Positions 27,220-36,044 of a DNA stretch of 64,000 nucleotides are shown here, piece after piece. Below the pieces are notes generated by a model. That model ran no database searches, was not told where the DNA came from, and saw only the letters and a program-made list of their open reading frames with translations. The first letter of the stretch is position 1, and each line of letters opens with the position of its first letter. Made by a program: the position numbers and the translations under genes. The stretch is from an uncultured Methanolobus sp. (GTDB lineage Archaea; Halobacteriota; Methanosarcinia; Methanosarcinales; Methanosarcinaceae), in assembly GCF_963665675.1 (NCBI RefSeq), contig NZ_OY762426.1, forward strand, positions 2,852,001-2,916,000. Direction: 5' to 3'.

Positions 27220-28014
27220 ATGAATGCAGGCTTATTAGTAAATGCCACAATCTGTTTTGCAATAACAATATCATCATTTGCTTTTGCGTGGGTGCTTGCC
27301 CGAAGTGAAGAAGAGCACAATGATAAGAGCAAACCTGCCCTATGGTCACTTGTGATATTATGGTCACTTGTTGGACTTACTTACCTGCCTACTACCATCA
27401 GAATGATAGCTGCTTATCTGAGCAGAGAAAACCTGGACCTGGTGATGTACAGCCTTGCGGCAGTACCATTCTCATTTGTAGCAGTTCCGCTAGTATTTTT
27501 CATATTATACGTTATAGTAGGTAATAAAAAAATAAGCGCATACATTTCACTACTTTTCGTACTTTTTGGCGCAGCATACCTTATGTTATTATTTACAAGT
27601 GGAGTAATCGGCCCCATCGTTTCAGATTACTCATCCCTGTTCACAATAAACAGTGATATTGCAATTAACATATACCTGATGGGACTTTTTGTTATACCAA
27701 CTGCAATGATCATAGGCTTTTTGTTGTTAATATTCCTTCAGAAAATGCCAAAACATCTCAGGTACAGGACAGCATTGCCACTAGTTGCAATATCTTTTGT
27801 GTTTGACTTTATGCTGACAGACATGATCACAATGGTGGACGTAATGCAACTTGTTGCAAGGATATTTGTGCTGATAGGAACTGTGCAGGCATTCTTAGCA
27901 TATTTCCCGCCAATGACATTGCAGGAGAAACTGGGAATTAAAAAGTACCAGTACGAACTCTACGATGATGAAGACTCCGACATTGAGGAAGAGGAGGACG
28001 ACCTGGATGTCTGA
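27220..28014 (+). CDS. Seven-transmembrane protein divergent from archaellin (module 1)
   Basis: A 264-residue polytopic protein with about seven hydrophobic segments, beginning MNAGLLVNATICFAITISSF, and a C-terminal acidic tail (DDEDSDIEEEEDD). It shares most of its sequence with the 267-aa protein at 32267, with which it forms a duplicated pair. Each copy is divergent from an archaellin pair. I do not recognise the family. It may be a sensor, regulator or assembly factor linked to archaella. The acidic tail is specific to this copy. Confidence 0.65.
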   Translation: MNAGLLVNATICFAITISSFAFAWVLARSEEEHNDKSKPALWSLVILWSLVGLTYLPTTIRMIAAYLSRENLDLVMYSLAAVPFSFVAVPLVFFILYVIVGNKKISAYISLLFVLFGAAYLMLLFTSGVIGPIVSDYSSLFTINSDIAINIYLMGLFVIPTAMIIGFLLLIFLQKMPKHLRYRTALPLVAISFVFDFMLTDMITMVDVMQLVARIFVLIGTVQAFLAYFPPMTLQEKLGIKKYQYELYDDEDSDIEEEEDDLDV

Positions 28015-28369
28015 CGATATTGATGTCGAACTTGAGAAAGCTGTGGCAGAGTTCTACCAGTCACTGGGGATCCACCAGGGACCTGGAGATATTCAATATA
28101 GACTCATATTGAAAGTGCTTGGAAGAAATGAAGGAAAGATCACAGAATTTTCTGAGATTAGAAAATATACAGACCAGTTTGCAGACAAAGGCAGCATTGG
28201 AAGTAAAATGAAAACAGTATTCCAGCTGGAAGGACTGGTGGAGAAAGTCAAGCGGGGCGGGTATGTCATTACTGACAAAGGAGTTACAGCCTCAAACTTC
28301 CTGAAAGACAGCACTGCTTTCTACAAGAAGAACAAGAGAATGGGCGAGATTATTGAAAGGATGCCCTGA
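28007..28369 (+). CDS. Winged-helix-like protein coupled to the 7-TM protein
   Basis: The start is ATG 28007, which overlaps the end of the 7-TM gene by eight bases (120 aa); an upstream frame to 27965 is a by-product. The core (KVLGRNEGKITEFSEIRKY, KMKTVFQLEGLVEKV, RGGYVITDKGVTASNF) has a winged-helix look with a helix-rich C-terminus. It has no counterpart beside the second 7-TM gene. Overlap with the membrane gene suggests a membrane sensor plus DNA-binding partner, but this is inferred. Confidence 0.6.
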   Translation: MSDDIDVELEKAVAEFYQSLGIHQGPGDIQYRLILKVLGRNEGKITEFSEIRKYTDQFADKGSIGSKMKTVFQLEGLVEKVKRGGYVITDKGVTASNFLKDSTAFYKKNKRMGEIIERMP

Positions 28370-28648
28370 ACTCATTTTGACACTTTTTTTAGTTTAGGAG
28401 GTTTTCGATTAACTTCATATTTCAACTAACTCTTTGTACACGATCTATAAGCTGAAGGTCAATTTTCGGGGTTTTTCGAAATCCTCTTAGTAATTGCACC
28501 AACGAATCGTGTAATATACATCAAATAAGGCGTTTATAAAGTGTCCAGATTAGCACAATACCCATGACTTATGAAAAAATAAAGCATATGACAGCATGAG
28601 ATTTTCATCATTGCAATCAAAGGTCACTTTTCAAATTATAGAATTTAC

Positions 28649-28991
28649 GGCTCAGTAGAATCCCGTTTTATCTGAATGATGCAATCATTGCTCTTTTTCA
28701 TTCCACAAAAACAATCAGCAAGCTAAAAACAAAGTAAGCATCCGCCGAAGGCGGCACATTAAAATACTGCTATGCAGAAAATTATTTCCAAAGACTATTA
28801 TATTTATATGAAGAATTCTACAGAACTCCTGAGAAGGATGTTTTCGGGGTATTATGCCGATTATTTTGTATTTATTGTGGGAAAACGCTGGCTTCGACGG
28901 CCTCTTCAGGGCCACCCAAGTTATTCATGACTTACCATAAATCAGTTTACAAACTTCCTTTAAGTTTTAATGGCAAGGTTTCTACAGAGCC
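28649..28991. mobile_element. MITE copy B, complete, with 8-bp target duplication
   Basis: A 343-bp non-coding element begins GGCTCAGTAGAA (28649-28660) and ends TTCTACAGAGCC (28980-28991), imperfect inverted repeats. It is flanked by perfect GAATTTAC repeats at 28641-28648 and 28992-28999. The interior matches copy A and copy C. It holds two stable hairpins (CCGCCGAAGGCGG and a CCGGCTTCG-like one). Sequence between 28370 and 28640 holds no gene that I can see. Confidence 0.9.
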
Positions 28992-29029
28992 GAATTTACA
29001 AGATTTAAACTCTAATAATATAAATATTT

Positions 29030-30285
29030 TAGGGTCCTTGTGAATCCCTCACTCAGCAAAGGCTTGCAAATCCTTTTTTTCCTTAATGCCGAGATTAACA
29101 GTCGCCCCCACTAAAAGTACAGCTAGAGAGCAGTATTTTTTAACAGATCTCTTTGTATATCGGTGTAAATTCTCCATAGAGTATGCTTTCTTCGCCAATT
29201 TGAATACATCCTCAATGATGGACCTTACTTTCCTGCAATTTTTCCAGTCACTGATCAATTCCTTGAACTTAGCAATTATTCGCTTATATACGACAATTTC
29301 ACTTTTAGTATCCCTTTTCAGATCAAATATCTTCAAAGGATAGATCATCCTATTGAATAGCTTATTGAAATTGCAGTTCTTGCGAGGAAAGATCAATGGA
29401 ACGATCTTGAAATCCCTTATTGAGATTGCATAATTTTCATAGGAATAGTAGCCTCTATCAGCAATTAATATGTCTCCTGCTTTTGTAATCCTTCTTTTTT
29501 TCAGTTCAGAAATAATCATTGGATATATCTTAGGCTCGGCTACATTTGCTTCATTGATCAGGAATGCTAAAGGTTTCAGGGTTGAATATTCAAGAGCCAG
29601 GGTCAGTTTCATGCCTATGAAGAATCCCCTGTGTGTCGAATGTCCCCATTTGTAATCTTTATCTTCGAGACTTTTCTTGCTTATTTTTTTTGCATGCCAG
29701 TTAAGATTGAGGTTTATGTCAGTACTATCAATTATGATCTTTCTTGATCCGCTTTTTCTCTTTGGACATAAAGAATTCAAGATATCAAGGACAAAAGAAA
29801 TGAAATCTTCAGGGTCGAATTGGCTTAAAGTAGTGTAAATTTCGTTTTCTGTTGGTACTGATCCTATTTTTAGGAATCTCCTCAGGCTTTCCCTTTCTCC
29901 TGTTTCTTTTACAGCATATGATATATCAGTTGAAAAAAACATGCTCATGAGGACTATTTTCAGGATAGCTATTGATTTATGGAGGGGCAAAATGCCCCTC
30001 CTTGACAGAATTTGTCTGGATGCTCTCGAATCGAAAAGGCTTAGTATTTCTGACAACAATTTCCATTTGTAATCTTCGTTTAGTGGTATAAGCGGAGCTT
30101 GCATAATTAATCGCCAGAGGAGGATAATACGTCCTCCTCTATAAATTTTATGATTTTATTACGCTTTAATTCAGATTTAAAGATCAGATGGGATGTACTT
30201 TTTTTGGGGCAGAACTCATGTAGCCTTAATAGTCAAATAAAAGTAGTTTAATGCTAGAAACCGTGATGGATTTTAGAGGACCCTA
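29030..30285. mobile_element. Insertion sequence, 1256 bp, with 8-bp target duplication
   Basis: Ends are TAGGGTCCTTGTG at 29030 and CCTAAAATCC-type complement up to GGACCCTA at 30285, forming inverted repeats with mismatches (TAGGGTCCT shared, then a partly matching AATCC/TCAC block). Both ends are flanked by AAATATTT (29022-29029 and 30286-30293), a palindromic target. One transposase gene lies inside on the minus strand. It sits just downstream of MITE copy B, whose ends are different. Confidence 0.88.
29049..30104 (-). CDS. DDE transposase, IS4/IS5-like
   Basis: A 351-residue transposase, apparently intact. Catalytic segments visible are RKIIIDSTDINLNL (first Asp), GDILIADRGYYSYENYA (second Asp) and RSIIEDVFKLAKKAYS (Glu), the DDE order of the IS4/IS5 superfamily. 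ATG 30104 lies 181 bases from the right IS end. No frameshift or stop interrupts it, so the element could still move. Exact IS family assignment needs a search. Confidence 0.88.
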   Translation of the reverse strand: MQAPLIPLNEDYKWKLLSEILSLFDSRASRQILSRRGILPLHKSIAILKIVLMSMFFSTDISYAVKETGERESLRRFLKIGSVPTENEIYTTLSQFDPEDFISFVLDILNSLCPKRKSGSRKIIIDSTDINLNLNWHAKKISKKSLEDKDYKWGHSTHRGFFIGMKLTLALEYSTLKPLAFLINEANVAEPKIYPMIISELKKRRITKAGDILIADRGYYSYENYAISIRDFKIVPLIFPRKNCNFNKLFNRMIYPLKIFDLKRDTKSEIVVYKRIIAKFKELISDWKNCRKVRSIIEDVFKLAKKAYSMENLHRYTKRSVKKYCSLAVLLVGATVNLGIKEKKDLQAFAE

Positions 30286-30473
30286 AAATATTTGTATAAC
30301 ATTTTAGGCACTACTGCTTGCTTTTACCCCATGCATCTACATGTTCTGCAATAATGTAAACACTCAATCTTCAGAAAACTAAAACCAACAAAAACAAGGA
30401 GTGTGGTCAGAAAATCAGAAACAATGAATAGATATATAAAATAAAGAAAAATTGTGAGATTTGAACTCTCACA

Positions 30474-31256
30474 TTATGGATACAATGCTACATTTTCTTT
30501 GGTACCATATGAAGATGGCGTAATGAAGTCAGCTGTTGTGGCTGCACCAGATTCCGGCGTCAATACAATACTGACAGCAGTTCTTGGAGCAATCACAAGA
30601 CCCGTATCGTCCTGCAAATCATTGGTAGCCATACTACCAATATAATCAAATGCCGTATCTCCTGCACCTACAGTTGAAATATAAAATGTAACAAGATCCC
30701 CAGTATTCATTACAGGCTCAGACTGTGTAAAGGAACCATCCTCATCACGAATCTTCTCAACAGTGAAGAAATACTTAGCATTGTCACCAGGAGTTCCTTG
30801 TGTAGCTGTTGTCATGTTATATACATTTGCTGCAGCTGAAAAAGTACCATCAAAATTAGCCATAGCATTACTATATGTCCGTTCATTATTTGCATAAATG
30901 AGGTTATTAGTAGTAGTACCATCTGTAATTGAAATTACTACTTGATTGACATCTACGGGAGAACTGCCAACATTAAGACCAACCTTAAGTTCAAGCATAG
31001 AAACATTAGCTGCCATGCTTGTAGATGAGTCTTTTGCCCTTATACCTTCAATGGTTTTTACCATAAGATTGGATGATACTTCTTGAGTTGCCTGCTTACC
31101 GGTTGACTGTGCTTTTTGCTGGAGTGTACCAGATGTCTGGATCAAAACAGCAGCCGCAACTGCTGCTACAAGAACCATTGCAATGAAGATAATCAGAGTA
31201 CCAATACCTACCTGTGCACTTGTATCCGATTTCATCAATTTATTATTTGCTTTCAT
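30474..31256 (-). CDS. flaB: Archaellin, second of module 2
   Basis: A 260-residue archaellin preprotein, ATG 31256 preceded by TTAGGAGCTGAT. After a short basic leader comes [20 protein letters not shown], then [17 protein letters not shown] and the [11 protein letters not shown] domain. It is closer to the first-position archaellins than the 25411 copy is. It lies 46 bases after the 31303 archaellin on the same strand. The sequence just downstream holds only the IS right flank and no terminator that I could mark. Confidence 0.92.
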   Translation of the reverse strand: MKANNKLMKSDTSAQVGIGTLIIFIAMVLVAAVAAAVLIQTSGTLQQKAQSTGKQATQEVSSNLMVKTIEGIRAKDSSTSMAANVSMLELKVGLNVGSSPVDVNQVVISITDGTTTNNLIYANNERTYSNAMANFDGTFSAAANVYNMTTATQGTPGDNAKYFFTVEKIRDEDGSFTQSEPVMNTGDLVTFYISTVGAGDTAFDYIGSMATNDLQDDTGLVIAPRTAVSIVLTPESGAATTADFITPSSYGTKENVALYP

Positions 31257-31302
31257 ATTTATCAGCTCCTAAAAAATGTGCGAAGGAATCGCACATTATT
31301 AA

Positions 31303-32106
31303 TTATGGATACAGTTGTACAGTCTCCTTTACACCATATGAAGATGGAGCTACGAAGTCTGCAGTTGTCGCTGCACCTGACTCTGGAGTAAGAACAATGT
31401 TTACAGTTGTCCTCGGTACCAGATTCAGACCAGATGTTTTCAGACCAGATGTAGTAGTAGATCCGACAGAACCATAACCTATTGCAGAACTGGAAGTTGT
31501 TGCAATATAAACTGTAATCAAGTCACCGGTATTCATTACAGGATTGCTTTGTGAGAATGAAGCATCTTCATCACGTATTTTTTCAACAGTGTAATAGTGA
31601 TCTGAATTGTTGAATGTACTTGTTAAAACAGTCGTAGTGCTAGTCAATAAATTCTGAAGATTTGTTGATGCACTTGAACCAAAAGATCCCATACTACCAT
31701 TATTAGCACCAGTTGAGGCATATGATTTTGCATTTCCTGCATAAACAAGATTATTTGCAGTTGTACCATCAGTAATTGAGACTACTACCTGATTTACATC
31801 TACAGGTGAACTGCCTACATTAAGACCAACTTTGAGTTTCAGAAGGTCAATTGTGTTTGACATAACAGTTGCGCTGTCCTTTGCACGTACACCTTCAATG
31901 GTCTTCACCATTAGGTTAGATGATACTTCCTGCGTTGCCTGCTTACCGGTTGACTGAGCCTTTTGCTGCAGAGTACCGGAAGTCTGAATCAATACAGCAG
32001 CTGCAACTGCTGCAACTAGAACCATAGCGATGAATATGATAAGAGTACCAATACCCACCTGAGCTCTGGTATTTTTTTTCAATTGTAATGCGTTGTTTGC
32101 TTTCAT
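31303..32106 (-). CDS. flaB: Archaellin, first of module 2
   Basis: A 267-residue archaellin preprotein with the same GGAGGAT ribosome site and leader as the copy at 26245, and nearly identical first ~110 codons. Differences cluster in the surface-exposed middle (the SYASTG region and a TSTTTVLTS insertion). The C-terminal strand [10 protein letters not shown] is the same. The conserved start and variable middle are typical of multi-archaellin filaments. Gene conversion between the two copies is plausible. Confidence 0.93.
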   Translation of the reverse strand: MKANNALQLKKNTRAQVGIGTLIIFIAMVLVAAVAAAVLIQTSGTLQQKAQSTGKQATQEVSSNLMVKTIEGVRAKDSATVMSNTIDLLKLKVGLNVGSSPVDVNQVVVSITDGTTANNLVYAGNAKSYASTGANNGSMGSFGSSASTNLQNLLTSTTTVLTSTFNNSDHYYTVEKIRDEDASFSQSNPVMNTGDLITVYIATTSSSAIGYGSVGSTTTSGLKTSGLNLVPRTTVNIVLTPESGAATTADFVAPSSYGVKETVQLYP

Positions 32107-32202
32107 GTACGATCCTCCTCTTATATCCAGTTATTTTTGGATATATTACTATTATAGTAATAAATAATATATATATTGATTGGTTGGAAATCTCAAACTT
32201 CA
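32107..32202 (-). repeat. Archaellin promoter region, duplicate 2
   Basis: Near-identical to 27055-27150, including the ribosome site and the AT-rich TATA stretch. The match ends after TCAAACTTCAAACT, where the upstream regions of the two 7-TM genes diverge. Confidence 0.85.
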
Positions 32203-32266
32203 AACTCGCAACTTTTGAACAATGAAAATATATAAATAAAATGCAACTAATTAGAAGTAGACAGAA

Positions 32267-33070
32267 ATGAACCCGGGACTTCTGTTAAATGGAACAATAT
32301 GTTTTGCAATCACATTGTCATCCCTTGCGTTTGCATGGGTACTTTCCAGGAATAAGGAAAGTTATAAAGAGAATAGTAAACCTGCTCTATTTTCACTAAT
32401 TGTATTCTGGACAATGGTGGGGCTTACATACCTGCCTACAACTGTAAGAATGATTGCAGCTTATACCAGCAATCAGGAAATGGACGCGGTAATGTATTTT
32501 GTTACAGCTATTCCTTTTGCGTTTATATCAGTTCCACTTGTATTTTTCATAATATATGTGATAACAGGCAGCAAAAAGATTGGAGAATATATTTCCCTGT
32601 TTTTCACTCTTATCGGGGCAGCATATCTTACTTTTCTTTATGAAAGCGGAATAGTGGGACCAGTTGTTACTGAATGGGGTTCCATTTTTATGATCAATAG
32701 TGATGCTGCAATTAATTTGTACCTGATGGGACTATTTGTCATTCCTACTTCCATGATACTGGGATTATTGCTGCTTATAATGCTTCAGAGGATGCCAAAA
32801 AGGATAAGGTACAGAACAGCTCTGCCACTTGTAGCTATTTCTTTTGTATTCGACTTTATGCTTACTGACACAATAGCAATAGTGGACGCAATGCAAATGT
32901 TTGCAAGATTGTTTGTCTTTATTGGGACAGTACTTGCTTACCTGGCCTATTTCCCACCAACGACAGTTCAGGAGAAACTGGGAATTCAGGAGCAGATAAA
33001 TGGTGAGCAAAATATGCACACTGACCATAACATTGAGTTTTACCTGAAAGATGAGACTAATAAAGTCTGA
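32267..33070 (+). CDS. Seven-transmembrane protein divergent from archaellin (module 2)
   Basis: A 267-residue paralogue of the 27220 protein with the same helix pattern and conserved blocks (GLTYLPTTVRMIAAYTS, RYRTALPLVAISFVFDFMLT, TVQEKLGIQEQ). The C-terminal tail is short and lacks the acidic stretch. No winged-helix gene follows; the trp operon starts next. Its repeated position opposite archaellins argues for a shared regulatory or structural role with them. Confidence 0.65.
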   Translation: MNPGLLLNGTICFAITLSSLAFAWVLSRNKESYKENSKPALFSLIVFWTMVGLTYLPTTVRMIAAYTSNQEMDAVMYFVTAIPFAFISVPLVFFIIYVITGSKKIGEYISLFFTLIGAAYLTFLYESGIVGPVVTEWGSIFMINSDAAINLYLMGLFVIPTSMILGLLLLIMLQRMPKRIRYRTALPLVAISFVFDFMLTDTIAIVDAMQMFARLFVFIGTVLAYLAYFPPTTVQEKLGIQEQINGEQNMHTDHNIEFYLKDETNKV

Positions 33071-33103
33071 AATTCTATCCTATTTTGATGAAGACCGGCA
33101 ACC

Positions 33104-33138
33104 TTATATACACATAGATCCATGTGCATTTTTGTACA
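33104..33138 (+). promoter_or_regulatory. trp operon promoter with paired TGTACA-type boxes
   Basis: TTATATAC (33104-33111) is a TATA element. TGTGCA (33123-33128) and TGTACA (33133-33138) follow exactly 10 bp apart at the predicted start. TGTACA is the TRP box bound by TrpY in Methanothermobacter, so a TrpY-like repressor may act here. That is inference. Confidence 0.5.
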
Positions 33139-33162
33139 TTACAGAACATAAGTGGTTATTTG

Positions 33163-33966
33163 ATGCATGCCGTAATAAATGATATAGTTAGCTCCACTGA
33201 GAAGAGAGTGCAGAGCATAGAAACAAAGAACCGTTTGCCTGCTGATAAGAATGATAATACTAATAAAAAAGATATAGTTACTGCCATCAATAAAAAGAAA
33301 ACACAAGGAAAAGTCGCAGTCATTGCAGAGGTTAAACCTGCTTCCCCTGGGAAAAAACTACGAGACATTGGGCCTGAGGATGCGGCCATAATAGCAACAG
33401 AGATGGAAAAAGCCGGAGCTGTAGGAATATCCGTTTTAACAGAACCTGAATTCTTCCACGGATCAACAGACAATCTCATGTCAGTGAGAAATGAAATTTC
33501 CCTTCCTGTTTTACGTAAGGATTTCATAATCGATGAGATTCAATTCGATGAGATTGAGAGCGACCTTATATTGCTAATAGCAGGTATTCTTGGGGATCAG
33601 CTTGAATCAATGGTAGAAATGGCCATGTTGAAAGGATTTGAACCGCTTGTAGAGGTTCACAATGAAAGTGAACTCAAAAAAGCGCTTGATACAAAAACAA
33701 GAATAATTGGAATAAATAACAGGGACCTAAACAATCTTGAAATAGACCTTGCTACGACACTTCAACTTATACCTATTGTCAAGAAATTTGATGATAATAA
33801 TGGACAGAATCATATTATAATCAGTGAAAGTGGAATGCACACCATTGACGATGTAAAAATGGTTATTAAAGCAGGAGCTGATGCTGTACTGGTGGGCACG
33901 TCCATTATAAAGAGCGGAGAGATATACGCAAAGACAAAAGAACTTGTTGATGCACTTAATGATTAA
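33163..33966 (+). CDS. trpC: Indole-3-glycerol phosphate synthase
   Basis: The start is taken at ATG 33163 (267 aa) since the 13 codons before it do not resemble the family. It is a TIM-barrel enzyme that closes the indole ring of IGP from CdRP in tryptophan synthesis. Visible motifs are [18 protein letters not shown] (catalytic Lys), [27 protein letters not shown] and SESGMH, then [13 protein letters not shown] (phosphate binding). It is the first gene of trpCBA. The genes trpD, trpE, trpF and trpG are not in the window. Confidence 0.92.
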   Translation: MHAVINDIVSSTEKRVQSIETKNRLPADKNDNTNKKDIVTAINKKKTQGKVAVIAEVKPASPGKKLRDIGPEDAAIIATEMEKAGAVGISVLTEPEFFHGSTDNLMSVRNEISLPVLRKDFIIDEIQFDEIESDLILLIAGILGDQLESMVEMAMLKGFEPLVEVHNESELKKALDTKTRIIGINNRDLNNLEIDLATTLQLIPIVKKFDDNNGQNHIIISESGMHTIDDVKMVIKAGADAVLVGTSIIKSGEIYAKTKELVDALND

Positions 33967-33986
33967 CTACGACATGGAGAATGGTA

Positions 33987-35204
33987 ATGAAAAAATCAAT
34001 GTATGGCAAATTCGGAGGACAGTTTGTTCCCGAAGTACTCATGCCGGCACTTAATGAGCTTGAAGAAGCTTATGAAAAATACAAGGATGATCCTGAATTC
34101 CTGAAAGAACTGGATTACTATATGAAGGAGTTTGCAGGTAGAGAAACTCCCCTTTATTTTGCCAGGAACCTCAGCAAGAAATACGGGATTAAGATCTACC
34201 TGAAACGTGAGGATCTGGTTCACGGTGGTGCACACAAGCTGAACAATACTCTTGGACAGGCACTTCTGGCCAAGTACATGGGCAAGAAACGCATTATTGC
34301 CGAGACCGGAGCAGGGCAGCACGGAACTGCAACTGCAATGGCTGCTGCTAATATGGGATTTGAATCCGAAATTTACATGGGCGCAAAGGATGTTATTCGC
34401 CAGCATATGAATGTTTACAGAATGGAACTTATGGGTTCCAAAGTAAACGCTGTTGAGTCTGGCTCAAAAACCCTCAAAGATGCCATCAATGAAGCGTTCA
34501 GAGACTGGGTTACAAACGTTGAGGACACACATTATCTCATAGGCTCAGTTGTTGGATCACATCCATACCCAATGATTGTACGTGATTTCCAGAGTGTTAT
34601 TGGAAAAGAAGTAAAAGAGCAGATCATGGAGAAGGAAGGAAGATATCCTGATTCTATTGTTGCATGTGCAGGTGGTGGCAGCAATGCCATGGGTATTTTC
34701 TATCCATTCATTGAAGACAAGGAAGTCAAACTCTTCCCTGTGGAAGCAGGTGGAAAAGAAATGAAGACTACAGAAAAGGAAGCACTGCACTCTGCATCAC
34801 TTTGTGTTGGTGAAGAAGGTATTCTTCAGGGTGCACATACACTCATACTTCAGGATAAATATGGCCAGATACTTGAATCAAGTTCTGTATCAGCCGGGCT
34901 TGACTATTCAGGAGTCGGACCGGAGCTTGCACATCTGGCAGATATTGGAAGGATAAATCCGTGTTGCGTAGATGACGACGAAGCACTGGAAGCATTCTAT
35001 GAGCTCAGTCGTCTTGAGGGTATTATTCCAGCTTTGGAATCATCGCATGCCATTGCCTATGTTATGAAAATGGCAAAGATTGGGAAACTTGAAGAACTTG
35101 GTGATCTTGTTGTTATCAACCTTTCAGGAAGAGGAGATAAGGACCTTGAAGCTGTATTCAAATTAAAAGAAGAAGAAGAAGAGGCAAAGGAGGCTTGCCA
35201 GTGA
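33987..35204 (+). CDS. trpB: Tryptophan synthase beta chain
   Basis: A 405-residue PLP enzyme that joins indole and serine to make tryptophan. ATG 33987 follows GGAGA; an ATG at 33981 is possible. It has [11 protein letters not shown] at the N-terminus, the PLP-lysine motif [27 protein letters not shown] and the phosphate loop [10 protein letters not shown]. The C-terminal [11 protein letters not shown] is typical. It overlaps trpA by four bases and follows trpC by 20. Length matches the canonical TrpB1 type that pairs with TrpA. Confidence 0.95.
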   Translation: MKKSMYGKFGGQFVPEVLMPALNELEEAYEKYKDDPEFLKELDYYMKEFAGRETPLYFARNLSKKYGIKIYLKREDLVHGGAHKLNNTLGQALLAKYMGKKRIIAETGAGQHGTATAMAAANMGFESEIYMGAKDVIRQHMNVYRMELMGSKVNAVESGSKTLKDAINEAFRDWVTNVEDTHYLIGSVVGSHPYPMIVRDFQSVIGKEVKEQIMEKEGRYPDSIVACAGGGSNAMGIFYPFIEDKEVKLFPVEAGGKEMKTTEKEALHSASLCVGEEGILQGAHTLILQDKYGQILESSSVSAGLDYSGVGPELAHLADIGRINPCCVDDDEALEAFYELSRLEGIIPALESSHAIAYVMKMAKIGKLEELGDLVVINLSGRGDKDLEAVFKLKEEEEEAKEACQ

Positions 35205-35974
35205 GAATTGCAGATAAATTTGCAGAACTTGAAGAGAAGAATGAAAAGGCTCTCATTGCCTATGTCTGTGCAGGTGACCCTTCAGCTGAGGCTACTAAAG
35301 ATATAGTACATGCACTTGTAAAAGGAGGAGCAGATATTGTTGAACTGGGAATGCCATTCTCAGACCCTGTTGCAGACGGACCTACTATTCAGGCAGCATC
35401 AACAAGAGCTCTGGAAGCAGGTATGAATCCAGACCTTTATTTTGAAATGGCAGCATCCATCAAGGAAGATGTTCCTCTGGTCTGCATGACATATTATAAT
35501 CTGATATATAAGAGAGGAAACGAGAAATTTGCAAAGGATTGTGCTGAAGCAGGCATTACAGGAATTATCGTACCAGATCTTCCTGCAGAAGAAGCAGATG
35601 AACTGCACGGTGCATGCAAAAAGAATGGTGTTGACCTGATATTCCTTATCACACCTGTAACCACAGGTAAGAGAATGGAAAAGAATCTGGAAAAAACATC
35701 AGGTTTTGTTTACATTGTTTCAAGGCTTGGAGTCACTGGAGAAAGAGTGGATGTTGCAGAATCAACAAAGAACATACTTTCCCGCATAGACACAGAAGTT
35801 CCAAAGGCAGTAGGTTTTGGAATATCCAATGGTCAGCAGGCTGCAGAAGTTATTAAAGCAGGAGCTGATGCAGTAATTGTAGGTTCAGCTTTTGTTAACA
35901 TAATAGCTTCTGGCGAGAATGTAAACGAAAGAGTTGAAAAACTTGCATCTGAATTAAAGGAAAGCTGCAGATAA
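35201..35974 (+). CDS. trpA: Tryptophan synthase alpha chain
   Basis: The start is GTG 35201, which overlaps the trpB stop and follows AAGGAGG (257 aa). It cleaves indole-3-glycerol phosphate to indole and glyceraldehyde 3-phosphate for TrpB. Motifs are [14 protein letters not shown], the signature [18 protein letters not shown] (catalytic Glu just ahead), [23 protein letters not shown] and [13 protein letters not shown]. It is the last trp gene here; its stop lies inside a strong terminator hairpin. Confidence 0.95.
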   Translation: MRIADKFAELEEKNEKALIAYVCAGDPSAEATKDIVHALVKGGADIVELGMPFSDPVADGPTIQAASTRALEAGMNPDLYFEMAASIKEDVPLVCMTYYNLIYKRGNEKFAKDCAEAGITGIIVPDLPAEEADELHGACKKNGVDLIFLITPVTTGKRMEKNLEKTSGFVYIVSRLGVTGERVDVAESTKNILSRIDTEVPKAVGFGISNGQQAAEVIKAGADAVIVGSAFVNIIASGENVNERVEKLASELKESCR

Positions 35975-35997
35975 TCTATCTGCGAGCTTTTTTCTTT
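35961..35997 (+). terminator. Terminator hairpin of the trp operon
   Basis: GCAGATA (35967-35973) pairs with TATCTGC (35977-35983), extended by AAAGCT and AGCTTT with one bulge, and is followed by a T-rich tract. The trpA stop codon lies inside the stem. Confidence 0.7.
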
Positions 35998-36044
35998 TGA
36001 AATTAAATTAAAACTATTTTTTAAAAATATCGGGGAAATGCAGA

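Noticed and set aside
28649..28991. MITE copy B as a partner of the adjacent IS
   Set aside because: The terminal repeats differ (GGCTCAGTAGAA versus TAGGGTCC), so the IS transposase is unlikely to mobilise it.
18172..33070. Complete archaellum operon
   Set aside because: Only archaellins and linked genes are present; I found no genes for the ATPase (ArlI), membrane platform (ArlJ) or ArlF/G in the window.
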